From NCBI GenBank assembly GCA_050299335.1, contig JBNKVT010000008.1:62001-126000 (forward strand): DNA of 64,000 nt, in the 5' to 3' direction. Below are positions 14,878 to 24,342 of this stretch, one piece after another. The notes under the pieces were generated by a model that was given only the letters and a program-made list of their open reading frames with translations, was not told the DNA's origin and did not search any database. How positions within the stretch are numbered: the stretch's first letter is position 1; every line of letters begins with the position of its first letter. This stretch comes from JBNKVT01 sp050299335 (lineage in GTDB: Bacteria; Pseudomonadota; Alphaproteobacteria; Rhodobacterales; Rhodobacteraceae). Both the position numbers and the translations under genes were made by a program.

Positions 14878-16299
14878 TCAGAACCCGGTGGCGAAGGCAA
14901 TGCAGAGCAGGGTCAGCAGCAGCATCACCAGGCTGACACGGTCCCTCAGGGCAAAGGCGATCGGGTCATAGACCTGCTTGCCGGTCCAGCCGGTACGGAT
15001 CATGTGGTAGAACCATCCCGAGAGCGGCAGCGCCACGAGGTTGAGTTGCCAGGGATTGGCATAGAGAGCCGCGGCGGCCGAGGAGGCGGCATAGCCGACA
15101 AAGACCGCCACCGAAGCGACGCCGGCGATGAGCGAGACGTTCAAAAGATCCTCGCGGTCGGCCTTGGCATAGGCGCGGCCAGGGATGCGGGCATAGCTTT
15201 GGGCGCGGGACAGTTCGGTCATGCGCTTGACGCAGGCGAGCGTCAGGAAGGCCGGGAAGACGAACGCGATCAGCCAGCCCGAGACTGCTAGCCCGGTCAC
15301 CACCGCCCCTGCCAGGACACGCATCGTATAGAGCGCGGCCAGTGTCGCGATATCGATCCAGCGGCGGCGCTTGAGCGACAGGGAATAGGCGAGCGTAATG
15401 GCAATGTAGCTCACGATCACCGACAGCATGTCCAGGCTGATGGCGGCGGCAAGGACCAGCGCGAAAATTCCCAGCAGCGCACTGGCCGCCATGCCGATGC
15501 GGATCGGCACCGCGCCCGAGGCGAAGACCCGGCGGTGCTTGCTCGGATGCCGCCGGTCGGCATCGAGATCGAGCAGGTCGTTGACCACATAGATCGCCGA
15601 GGCCGCCGCCGAGAAGCAGATGATGCCCAGGATGACGGCCAGAATGTTCTGCGCCGTGAAGGCGTGCGCCGTGATCAGCGGCAGAAACAGGAGCACGTTC
15701 TTGACCCATTGGTGCGCCCGCAACCCCCGGGCGAGATCGCGCATCCGCCAGCGATAGCCCAGCGGCTCGGCGTCGATCCCCTTCGCGGCCAGCGTCTCGC
15801 TCAGACCCGAGGCGGGCCGGGCGACAAAGCATTTGCGAGCGATCCGCCAGATCGGAATATCGGTCGCGGTATCCCCGACATAGTCGAAGCCACCGGCGCC
15901 GAATTCCGCTTCCAGACGCGCTGCCTTGCGGGCCCCCGTGAGATTGGTTTCGCCATCGGTGGCAAACACGCCGGCAAAGCCGCCATGGTAATCCGCCACC
16001 GCATTGGCCCCTGAGCCGGCGGCGCCGGTGGCGATATAGACCGCCCGTCCCGCCTCGGCGGCGTCGCGGCAGAGGGACAGCACCTCGGCGTTGACCGGTA
16101 GAAGGGAAATGTCGACCCGCCCGCCTCCGGTCAGCGCGACCTTCAGGGACGGTTTGTGCCCAAGATGCCGCAGCGCGCTGCGGATCGTCCCGGCCGGGTG
16201 GCGGGAAAGCCCGTTCCAGAAGCTCTCGAAGAGCAGGTCCGTCTTCAGGAGGCTGCCGTCGAGATCGACGACCAGCGGGATGTCCTTGTCACCGGTCAT
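14878..16299 (-). CDS. HAD phosphatase-UbiA prenyltransferase fusion
   Basis: The 473-residue protein has two parts. Residues 1-190 are a HAD-like domain with D12-x-D14-G in VVDLDGS, a T91 in YIATGAAG and GDTATD at 142-147. Residues 190-473 form a UbiA-superfamily membrane domain with N240-D241-x2-D244-x3-D248, related to decaprenyl-phosphate phosphoribosyltransferase-type enzymes. Together they suggest transfer of a phosphorylated sugar or aromatic group to polyprenyl phosphate followed by dephosphorylation, as in the arabinose-lipid pathway of actinobacteria; the actual substrate is unknown. The start at 16299 overlaps the stop of the upstream transglycosylase (TGATG), so a longer upstream frame is rejected. 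Confidence 0.85.
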   Translation of the reverse strand: MTGDKDIPLVVDLDGSLLKTDLLFESFWNGLSRHPAGTIRSALRHLGHKPSLKVALTGGGRVDISLLPVNAEVLSLCRDAAEAGRAVYIATGAAGSGANAVADYHGGFAGVFATDGETNLTGARKAARLEAEFGAGGFDYVGDTATDIPIWRIARKCFVARPASGLSETLAAKGIDAEPLGYRWRMRDLARGLRAHQWVKNVLLFLPLITAHAFTAQNILAVILGIICFSAAASAIYVVNDLLDLDADRRHPSKHRRVFASGAVPIRIGMAASALLGIFALVLAAAISLDMLSVIVSYIAITLAYSLSLKRRRWIDIATLAALYTMRVLAGAVVTGLAVSGWLIAFVFPAFLTLACVKRMTELSRAQSYARIPGRAYAKADREDLLNVSLIAGVASVAVFVGYAASSAAAALYANPWQLNLVALPLSGWFYHMIRTGWTGKQVYDPIAFALRDRVSLVMLLLTLLCIAFATGF

Positions 16300-17129
16300 C
16301 AGCCCGAAACGCCCATATCCTTGAAGACGCAGCCATCCGTCGCCTTTACCGGTGGCGTTATGCAGAGGTCCCGCGCCAGTCTCCAGGCGGCGATGACACG
16401 CGGGATATAGAGCCGGGTTTCGGGATTGTTGGGAATACCTCCGGCGCCGCGCACCACAGGCTCGGCGGTATGGAAGGCCGCAAGCGCCAGCAGCGCGTCG
16501 CCGTCGAAACGGTCGAGCAGCCATTCGAGATAGCGCGCCCCGCCGATGATGTTCTCCAGCGGGTCCATGACATTTCCGATCCCGAACTGGTGGGCCACCG
16601 CCGGTTTGAGCTGCATCAGCCCGGCGGGTCCCGTCGGCGCACCCTTGCCGGGATTACCGCCGGATTCCACCTCGATGACCGCGAGCAGCAAGGCGGGGGA
16701 TACCTGGGCCTCGACGCTGGCCCGCAGGATATCGGCCCCGAAGTCACGGGCGATGGTGGCAATGCGGACAGGGTTCTCGCCGAACGCTGCCCGCTCGGTC
16801 GGGTTTTCCTCCAATATCGTCCGCGCAAGCTCCAGCCTGTGCGGCGCACCGTCTTGAAGTCCGGTGGCAAAACGGTGCCAGAACCATGGTGCCTCTGTCC
16901 GCACCAACTCTGGCGCAAGGGAAAGATCCTTGTCGGGATCGACGCGCCCCGACAGCACCGGCTGGATTTCGGGCTGAGGCTCCACCTGAATGTTCAACAG
17001 CCCGTCCTGGCCGTCTTGCGGCGGCGTCAGGCGCTTGAAGGTGAAGTCGGCAACCCCCTGCGCCAGCACCGGAGTCGACACCAGAATGAGACCGGCGGTG
17101 ATGATCGGGGGAATCACTCGAATTTTCAA
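16299..17129 (-). CDS. Periplasmic lytic transglycosylase (SLT family)
   Basis: The 276-residue protein has a signal peptide (1-23, cut after VLAQ), a linker of about 100 residues and a C-terminal goose-type lysozyme/SLT domain. The catalytic glutamate is in AVIEVESGGNP (about residue 155), followed by GPAGLMQLKP, LENIIGGARYL and an AFHTAEP segment in place of AYNAG. It should cleave the glycan strand of peptidoglycan to anhydro-muropeptides. It is the first gene of a two-gene operon with HAD-UbiA, joined by TGATG. Envelope remodelling near the pilus locus is plausible but not shown. Confidence 0.88.
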   Translation of the reverse strand: MKIRVIPPIITAGLILVSTPVLAQGVADFTFKRLTPPQDGQDGLLNIQVEPQPEIQPVLSGRVDPDKDLSLAPELVRTEAPWFWHRFATGLQDGAPHRLELARTILEENPTERAAFGENPVRIATIARDFGADILRASVEAQVSPALLLAVIEVESGGNPGKGAPTGPAGLMQLKPAVAHQFGIGNVMDPLENIIGGARYLEWLLDRFDGDALLALAAFHTAEPVVRGAGGIPNNPETRLYIPRVIAAWRLARDLCITPPVKATDGCVFKDMGVSG

Positions 17130-17547
17130 TTTTTTTGCTCTTTGCCGACTGCTCGATTTGCCACGGGCGATTCTAACACTCCTGCGGATTCAAGCAAGCA
17201 ATTGGCGGGAAATAGGCAGCTATTCGTGTGAAATGAAAAAGCTGTCAGGGATACGTCACCCATCCTTAACGGATGGCGAGTTTCTGCCGAGCACGTTAAC
17301 CACATATTTTAATTAAGATAATTGGCGATTTCTGTCCCATTCCAATGAAATAGGGCAAATGCTTCATATTTTGTCTCATTTCTGCCCGATTTCAAATGTG
17401 TACTGCCGTCGTTCGCTAGGTACGAACCGGATCGGAACGGCATGTGTGTGTGCTGGCTTTGGTTTTACTGGAGAGTGATGAACCTCCGGCGCCAGTCGGA
17501 ACCGAACCGAACAAGTGTGCTTCTAAATTTCCTTGGAGGGAAACAAA
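17130..17547 (+). other. AT-rich regulatory region between the transglycosylase and flp genes
   Basis: This 418-base divergent region is clearly richer in A+T than its surroundings. It contains an inverted repeat CCATCC-TTAAC-GGATGG (17260-17276). It also has two imperfect direct repeats, ATTTCTGTCCCATTCCAA (17328) and ATTTCTGCCCGATTTCAA (17378), spaced 50 bases apart. No open frame with coding character was found. It presumably carries the flp promoter and operators. Confidence 0.5.
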
Positions 17548-17745
17548 ATGAAACTGTTCAAGCTGCAGAAAGCTTTCGCAAAAGACGAATCCGGTGCCGT
17601 GACCGTTGACTGGGTCGTGCTGACCGCTGCCGTTGTCGGCCTGGCCCTTCTGGTCCTCACCTTCGTCCGCGACGGTCTGAACACCGCCGGTCAGGCGATC
17701 GAGGACAACCTCAACAACGCGATCGACTTCGCCACCAGCACCTGA
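17548..17745 (+). CDS. Flp-type pilin, major subunit candidate
   Basis: The 65-residue prepilin has a basic leader (MKLFKLQKAFAKDESGA) followed by a hydrophobic helix (VTVDWVVLTAAVVGLALLVLTFV) and a polar C-terminus. This is the typical size of a Tad-system Flp pilin. The DESGAVTVDW border resembles the G-xxxx-E processing region, although the usual Glu+5 is replaced by Asp. GGAGGG sits seven bases before ATG 17548, so the TTG 15 bases upstream is rejected. It should be cleaved by the prepilin peptidase at 27894 and assembled by CpaF-TadB-TadC. It is the first gene of the locus and has its own upstream regulatory region. Confidence 0.88.
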   Translation: MKLFKLQKAFAKDESGAVTVDWVVLTAAVVGLALLVLTFVRDGLNTAGQAIEDNLNNAIDFATST

Positions 17746-17750
17746 TGGCT

Positions 17751-17818
17751 GATCCGCTGTATGGCGGATCGACAGGAATTGACACTGAAAGCGGCGCGCT
17801 CCCCCACAGCGCCGCCTT
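17751..17818 (+). terminator. Two hairpins after the first pilin gene
   Basis: GATCCGC/GCGGATC (17751-17770) is followed by GCGGCGC/GCGCCGC (stem from about 17790 to 17816). Neither has a T tract. They could stabilise the 3' end of the pilin message or cause partial termination before the second pilin. Confidence 0.45.
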
Positions 17819-17909
17819 CAACCCAGCAAGTCGCAATTGTTTAGTTTCGGAGTCTCATTCTCAGAAATAGGTGGTTGCGTAACGACAAGTCAGGATGGGA
17901 GTTGGTGCA

Positions 17910-18113
17910 ATGGTGTTTGAGTATGTCAGGGCCCGAACGGCCCCATTTCTCCGCGATGACACCGGCGCGGTTACCGTGGATTGGGTCGTGTTGACCTCGG
18001 TGGCGGTTCTCCTTGCGACACTGGTGTTGCCATTCGTCTGGGAAGGCACCTCGACGGTTGCCGAGACGATCCCGACGCAGATTTCCAGCGGAATAGACGA
18101 TTTTCTCAACTGA
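17910..18113 (+). CDS. Second Flp-type pilin-like protein
   Basis: The 67-residue product shares the DDTGAVTVDWVVLTSVAVLLATLVLPF core with the first pilin, but it has a longer basic leader (MVFEYVRARTAPFLR) and a different C-terminus. It is probably a minor pilin or a phase- or condition-specific major subunit. ATG 17910 has GGGAG eight bases upstream; the ATG at 17895 lacks a good site. A strong terminator follows, separating both pilins from the machinery genes. Confidence 0.82.
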   Translation: MVFEYVRARTAPFLRDDTGAVTVDWVVLTSVAVLLATLVLPFVWEGTSTVAETIPTQISSGIDDFLN

Positions 18114-18200
18114 TCCGAATTCCCCGGCGGAAACGCACCAGTTAGAACCAGGAACTCACGTCCAGCCGCGATTGCGGTGGAAATGGCCGATGGTATATGT

Positions 18201-18232
18201 AACACTGACGCTTCCCGTGTCAGTGTTTTTTT
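18201..18232 (+). terminator. Strong intrinsic terminator between pilin genes and tad machinery
   Basis: AACACTGAC (18201-18209) pairs with GTCAGTGTT (18219-18227) over a nine-base loop and runs into seven consecutive T residues. cpaB begins 25 bases later. Confidence 0.9.
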
Positions 18233-18257
18233 AATACCCAGACCCTAAGAGGACCAC

Positions 18258-19100
18258 ATGCGCCTGATCTTCGCTCTTATCTTCGTTGTCGGCATCGGCC
18301 TTGCCGGGACCGCCGTCTACTTTTTCAAGGAGCATGTCGCCGACCTCCAGGCCCAGAATGCCGAACTCACAAGACTGACCGAAAATATCGAGGATTCGGT
18401 GCCGGTGATCGTCGCGGCAAAGGATCTGGTCTATGGGGTCCCTCTGAAACGCGAGGACGTACGGGAGGTTCTGTTCCCGGAGAACGCCATCCCGCAATCC
18501 TCGTTCAACACCGTTGACGAGCTCTTCGGACCTCCGGGCACCGAACCGCGCACGATCCTGCGGTCGATGGTCGCCGACGAGGTGATCATGGCTTCGAAAG
18601 TGACCGAATTCGGCAAGGATGCCGGGATCACCTCGCGGCTGCAGCCTGGCATGCGGGCCTTCACCATCAAGGTGGATTCGCAGTCCGGTGTCTCGGGATT
18701 CCTCAAGCCGGGTTCCTATGTCGACGTCTATTGGGCCGGCAATGTCAACGGCAAGCTCACGACGCGACTGATGTTCCCCAACATCCAGCTGATCGCCATT
18801 GACCAGAACTTTGATGAAGACACGACCAAACCGACCCTGGCCCGGACGGTGACCGCACAGGTCTCGCCACAGGACGCGGCGCGTTTGCAACAGGCCCAGT
18901 CCTCGGGCACGCTGTCGCTGTCGCTCCGCGGCGCGGTTGCCGCCGATAGCGGCATCGATCCGGAAGCGGAGGTCATCGAGACCCAGCAGACGCTTCTCGG
19001 GATCGAGGAGGTCGTGGTTGAGGAAGAGCAGAAATGCTTCCAGCGCGAACGGCGGGGCGTCGAAATCGTCGAGATCGAGGTGCCCTGCACCGGTAACTGA
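18258..19100 (+). CDS. cpaB: Flp pilus assembly protein CpaB (RcpC)
   Basis: The 280-residue protein has an N-terminal membrane anchor (1-25) and a SAF domain at about 50-120 (VPVIVAAKDLVYGVPLKREDV). This is followed by the RcpC domain with GMRAFTIKVDSQSGVSGFLKPGSYVDVYW. CpaB is a periplasmic partner of the CpaC secretin that stabilises the outer-membrane pore. A short cysteine-containing tail (QKCFQRERRGVEIVEIEVPC) could form a disulfide. AGAGG precedes the ATG. Confidence 0.93.
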   Translation: MRLIFALIFVVGIGLAGTAVYFFKEHVADLQAQNAELTRLTENIEDSVPVIVAAKDLVYGVPLKREDVREVLFPENAIPQSSFNTVDELFGPPGTEPRTILRSMVADEVIMASKVTEFGKDAGITSRLQPGMRAFTIKVDSQSGVSGFLKPGSYVDVYWAGNVNGKLTTRLMFPNIQLIAIDQNFDEDTTKPTLARTVTAQVSPQDAARLQQAQSSGTLSLSLRGAVAADSGIDPEAEVIETQQTLLGIEEVVVEEEQKCFQRERRGVEIVEIEVPCTGN

Positions 19101-19296
19101 GCCCGTATCGAAGTGGGGGCGATCTGCCTTAAAATATTGGCAAATTGGCCCCACTGTGACTTATCCACATCAATTCCAACCTATAACACCTTGATTCTTG
19201 AGTTTTTTTGAAATCGGCCCCATCCTGACCGCCTAAACTTCGGGTGGAAAAACCGCCCGATAATCTAAATCGAGTGGTTTTGAGAGGCAGGATCAC

Positions 19297-20664
19297 ATGA
19301 CCTTGAAACGAATGATTCAGGCCAGTCTTGTCGGACTGGTTCTGGCAGGACCCTATGCGACGCAATCGAGCGCGCAGAGTGTTCTGCAAGTACTGAGGGG
19401 GGCGACCTCCAACAACATCCAGGTGGCCGTCAACAAGGCGATCGTCATGGAAAGCGACCGTCCGTTCGCGGAACTGTCGGTGGCCAACCCCGGTATCGCC
19501 GACATCGCCACGCTGGGCGAGCGCACCATCTACGTTCTCGGCAAGGCTCCGGGTCGCACGACCCTGACCATCCTGGGCGAAGAGGGTGAGCTGATCACCA
19601 ACGTCGACGTGCAGGTTTCGCCGGATGTGGCGGAATTCAAGGAGCGTCTGCGCGACATCCTTCCGCGCGAGCCGATCGACGTGCGCACCGCCAATGACGG
19701 GATCGTCCTGTCGGGCCGCGTCTCCGGCGCCCGCAAGGTCTCCCGCGCCCTGGAACTGGCCGAACGCTATGCGCCGGGCCGGGTCACCAACCTCATGGTT
19801 GTCGGCGGCACGCAGCAGGTGAACCTGCAGGTACGTTTCGCCGAAATGACCCGCGAAGTCGCCAAGGCGATCGGGGCCCATGCTGCATTCTCCGGTAATA
19901 TCGGCGAAGTGGATCTCATTCCCGGCGCGATCGATGGAGGCACCGGCATCGGGAACGGCGCAAGCGGAAACCAGTATGGTTCAATCGGTCTGGATTTCGA
20001 CATCGGTAATGTCGGCATCGAGCTTCTGATCGAGGCGCTTGAAAACAAAGGGATCGTGCGCACGCTGGCCGAGCCTAACCTGGTGGCTCTCTCGGGCCAG
20101 ACCGCCGAGTTCCTCGCCGGTGGCGAGTTCCCGATTGCGGTTGTGGACGGCGACGGCGACGTCACCATCGAGTTCCGGCCCTTCGGTGTCGCGCTCGACT
20201 TTTCCCCGACCGTTGTCGACGGTGATCTGATCAATCTCGAACTGGGGGCCTCGGTCAGCCAGCTGAACTTCGAGGTGACGGTCGGTGAGTTCCCGACGGT
20301 CGATATCCGCAGTACGTCGACCAATGTCGAACTGCGCGACGGTCAGAGCTTTGCGATTGCCGGACTTCTGTCCGACGAGTTCACCGACACCGCCAGCCAG
20401 GTACCCTGGATCGGCGACGTGCCGGTGCTGGGCGCGCTGTTCCGCTCATCGAGCTTCGTGCGTCGGCAGAGCGAACTGGTCATTATCGTGACCGCGCATC
20501 TTGTCACCCCGGTTGACGGCGACCTTCTGGCGCTGCCCACCGATCGCATCCGGATCCCGACCGAGGCAGAGCTGTTCCTGAACGGCAATGTCGAGGGAGC
20601 GCCCGTCGTGCAGGATATCGCACGCCAGGACTTCTCGGGCTCCTATGGCTACGTGATGGAGTAA
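19297..20664 (+). CDS. cpaC: Tad secretin CpaC (RcpA)
   Basis: The 455-residue outer-membrane secretin has a signal peptide (1-28) and an N-terminal domain with NKAIVMESDRPFAELSVANPGIADI (pilus assembly N-domain). A BON-like stretch follows, and a C-terminal secretin domain (about 170-430) with VRTLAEPNLVALSGQTAEFLAGGEFP and the terminal VPWIGDVPVLGALFRS signature. It forms the channel for Flp pilus extrusion. The gap of 196 bases after cpaB is AT-rich and may hold an additional promoter. The OmpA gene follows after five bases. Confidence 0.94.
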   Translation: MTLKRMIQASLVGLVLAGPYATQSSAQSVLQVLRGATSNNIQVAVNKAIVMESDRPFAELSVANPGIADIATLGERTIYVLGKAPGRTTLTILGEEGELITNVDVQVSPDVAEFKERLRDILPREPIDVRTANDGIVLSGRVSGARKVSRALELAERYAPGRVTNLMVVGGTQQVNLQVRFAEMTREVAKAIGAHAAFSGNIGEVDLIPGAIDGGTGIGNGASGNQYGSIGLDFDIGNVGIELLIEALENKGIVRTLAEPNLVALSGQTAEFLAGGEFPIAVVDGDGDVTIEFRPFGVALDFSPTVVDGDLINLELGASVSQLNFEVTVGEFPTVDIRSTSTNVELRDGQSFAIAGLLSDEFTDTASQVPWIGDVPVLGALFRSSSFVRRQSELVIIVTAHLVTPVDGDLLALPTDRIRIPTEAELFLNGNVEGAPVVQDIARQDFSGSYGYVME

Positions 20665-20669
20665 GGACG

Positions 20670-21299
20670 ATGAAAGCACTCTCACTCAAACTGACGACTG
20701 CCTCGATCGCCCTGATCCTGGCAGGGTGCGTGCAGGAAGCCGGGGACATCTCGACGAGTTCCGCCTTCGGTGCCAGCAACACCAACAACACGATCGCCCA
20801 GTCGGCGTATCTCAGGGGCGGGCTTCTGGCCGATCTGGCCGCCAAGTTCCGCGCCGCGGTGCCCGACACGATCAACTTCGAGTTCAACCGTGCCGATCTT
20901 GATGCCGAGGCGCGCGGGATCCTGGACCAGCAGGCTTCGTGGATCATCGCCAACCCGTCGATCAAGTTCCGGGTCTACGGCCATACCGACCTCGTGGGCT
21001 CGAACGCCTACAACCAGAGGCTCGGCCTGCGTCGCGCCCAGGCGGCGGTGAACTACATGGTCGCCCGCGGCGTGCCGCGCTCGAAGCTGGAAGCGGTCTC
21101 GTCCTTCGGCGAAACCCGGCCGCTTATCGATACCGGCGATCCCGAGCGTCTGAACCGGCGCACCGTGACCGAGGTGATCGGTTTTGCCTCCGGCTATGTC
21201 GGGACCGACCTGGACGGCAAATATGCCAACCGGATCTACACCGAATACTGGCAGGGCGATACAACCGAGATCTCCATCGACGACGCCGGCGTCGAGTAA
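20670..21299 (+). CDS. OmpA-family lipoprotein of the Tad locus
   Basis: The 209-residue lipoprotein has lipobox LAGC with Cys20. The OmpA C-terminal peptidoglycan-binding domain spans about 70-175 (INFEFNRADLD, VYGHTDLVGSNAYNQRLGLRRAQAA and LNRRTV). In Rhodobacterales Tad loci this protein occupies the position where CpaD stands in Caulobacter, so it may tether the secretin complex to peptidoglycan. The tail after 175 is unique. A terminator follows, ending the cpaB-cpaC-ompA transcript. Confidence 0.9.
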   Translation: MKALSLKLTTASIALILAGCVQEAGDISTSSAFGASNTNNTIAQSAYLRGGLLADLAAKFRAAVPDTINFEFNRADLDAEARGILDQQASWIIANPSIKFRVYGHTDLVGSNAYNQRLGLRRAQAAVNYMVARGVPRSKLEAVSSFGETRPLIDTGDPERLNRRTVTEVIGFASGYVGTDLDGKYANRIYTEYWQGDTTEISIDDAGVE

Positions 21300-21303
21300 T
21301 AAG

Positions 21304-21325
21304 AAGCTCCCCCGCCAAAGGGGGA
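21304..21325 (+). repeat. Short intergenic hairpin repeat, copy A
   Basis: CTCCCCC-GCCAAA-GGGGGAG directly follows the OmpA stop codon. A 22-base stretch agrees at 20 positions with 39558-39579, which likewise directly follows a stop codon (pcm). Confidence 0.6.
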
Positions 21326-21348
21326 GACGTTGAAAACCACTCAAAATT

Positions 21349-21375
21349 GCCGCGGGTCCGTCCCGCGGCTTTTTT
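21349..21375 (+). terminator. Intrinsic terminator after the OmpA lipoprotein gene
   Basis: GCCGCGGG, loop TCCGT, CCCGCGGC (21349-21369) is followed by six T residues. Confidence 0.92.
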
Positions 21376-21644
21376 GTTGTCTTGCAATCGAGAAGATTCG
21401 AATTTACAAACTGTTAAAGTGGTTGGGGTAACCAATACGGAGAGAGGTCCGTGATGGCGTGTGCCCTGTGCGATAGAGCCACAATATCGCCACTTTTTTT
21501 AACAATTTTACGATTTATTGGGCTTCAGAGTCTTGAGAAGTGTATCCTTTTCCGTGGTATCGTCGGATTCGTCTCTGACCCTTTGGTCGGGGCTGGGTCG
21601 CGCGGACCACAAGGCCGCTGGAACAGCCAAAGTGAGGACAGTTA
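21376..21644 (+). other. AT-rich upstream region of cpaE
   Basis: Together with the two hairpins before it, this makes a 345-base gap in the tad locus. It has no coding-like frame. It is AT-rich around 21400-21540 and probably contains the promoter of the cpaE-cpaA transcript. I could not pick a specific -35/-10 pair. Confidence 0.4.
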
Positions 21645-22868
21645 ATGGGTTTGCGTAAAGCCAAGGCCGATGACGCCGAAGCCTTTGTGATCTCGAGGGA
21701 TATCTCGGGCTTTGAGTTGCTGACATCCGGACTTGACAACGAGCTGTCCGGTCGCTGGGCCCCTGTCGAACTGGACAATGCCGAAACCGCCATGAAGGCC
21801 GGGATCGGACCCGATCTGGAATTCGTCATCGTCGCGGTCACCGACCAGGAAGAAGGCGACCTGACCCAGGTCCAGAAAATCATCAAGACCGCGCGCGAAC
21901 TGGGTCTCAAGGTGCTTCTTGTCGCCAAGGATGTCTCGCCGGTCGCCCTGCACCAGCTGATGCGCACCGGCGCCGATGATTTCACGCCCTACCCGCTGCC
22001 CGAGGGGTCGCTGTCGGAATCGATTGCCAAACTGCGCTCCACCGGGATGATGTCCCAGGAAACCGGCGGGGGCGTGGCCAAGCGCAAACGCGGCATCATT
22101 CTGCCGGTCTATGCCGTGGCCGGCGGCGTCGGCGCCAGCACCTTTGCCGTCAACCTGGCCTGGGAACTGTCGCAGCTGACCAGGAAGACAGACAAGCGCG
22201 TGGCGTTGCTGGATTTCAACTTCCAGTTCGGCTCGGTCTCGACCTATCTCGACCTGCCGCGCCGCGAGGCGATCTACGAGCTGATTTCGGACCCGTCGGC
22301 CATCGACCATGACACGATGGCCCAGGCGCTCACCTCCTACAAGACCCGGCTGGCGGTGCTGACGGCACCCATGGATGCGCTTCCGCTGGATATCGTCGCG
22401 CCCGAGGATGTCCAGAAGCTGCTGGAAATCGCGCAATCGGCCTATGATTTCGTGGTCGTCGACATGCCGCAGGCCCTTGTCCACTGGTCCGAGGACGTGC
22501 TACGCATGGCCGAGACCTATTTCGCCATACTCGAGGTCGACATGCGCTCGGCCCAGAACGCGCTGAGGTTCCTGCGGGCGCTCAAATCCGAGGATCTTCC
22601 GTATGAGAAAGTGCAGTTCGCACTGAACCGCGCACCCGGCTTTACCGACATCAACGGCAAGGCCCGGGTCAAGCGGTTGGCCGAGAGTCTCGGCATCGAC
22701 ATCGGTATTATGCTGCCCGAAGGGGGAAAGGCAGTATTGGCGGCGTGCGACGAAGGCGTGCCGCTGGCGGATTCCGCGCCGAAGAACGCTCTTCGCAAGG
22801 AAATCCGCAATATTGCAACGTCAATCTTTGAAGCGATGGAGGCACAGAAAGCCGCCGTCGTGCAGTAA
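21645..22868 (+). CDS. cpaE: CpaE-like pilus localisation ATPase
   Basis: The 407-residue protein has an N-terminal receiver-like domain (about 10-135; VIVAVTDQEEGDLTQV, LLVAKDVSPVALHQLMRTGADDF) fused to a MinD/ParA-type ATPase domain. The latter includes GGVGASTFAVNLAWEL, a deviant Walker A in which the usual lysine is replaced (GGVGASTF), and LLDFNFQFG. Loss of the Walker lysine is common in CpaE and implies a localisation role rather than a classical ATPase cycle. In Caulobacter CpaE positions the pilus machine at the pole. GAGGAC lies upstream of the ATG; cpaF follows after 12 bases. Confidence 0.92.
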   Translation: MGLRKAKADDAEAFVISRDISGFELLTSGLDNELSGRWAPVELDNAETAMKAGIGPDLEFVIVAVTDQEEGDLTQVQKIIKTARELGLKVLLVAKDVSPVALHQLMRTGADDFTPYPLPEGSLSESIAKLRSTGMMSQETGGGVAKRKRGIILPVYAVAGGVGASTFAVNLAWELSQLTRKTDKRVALLDFNFQFGSVSTYLDLPRREAIYELISDPSAIDHDTMAQALTSYKTRLAVLTAPMDALPLDIVAPEDVQKLLEIAQSAYDFVVVDMPQALVHWSEDVLRMAETYFAILEVDMRSAQNALRFLRALKSEDLPYEKVQFALNRAPGFTDINGKARVKRLAESLGIDIGIMLPEGGKAVLAACDEGVPLADSAPKNALRKEIRNIATSIFEAMEAQKAAVVQ

Positions 22869-22880
22869 GGACGACACCAC

Positions 22881-24314
<1,434 letters not shown>

Positions 24315-24342
24315 GCGCCAGCGAGGAGGATAAGGAAGAGAC

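Noticed and set aside
16299..16524. Upstream extension of the HAD-UbiA protein
   Set aside because: It would lie entirely inside the transglycosylase gene; the TGATG overlap marks the real start.
17297..17314. CtrA site before the flp gene (TTAA near TTTTAATTAA)
   Set aside because: Spacing between the TTAA words is nine rather than seven bases, so it does not fit the consensus.
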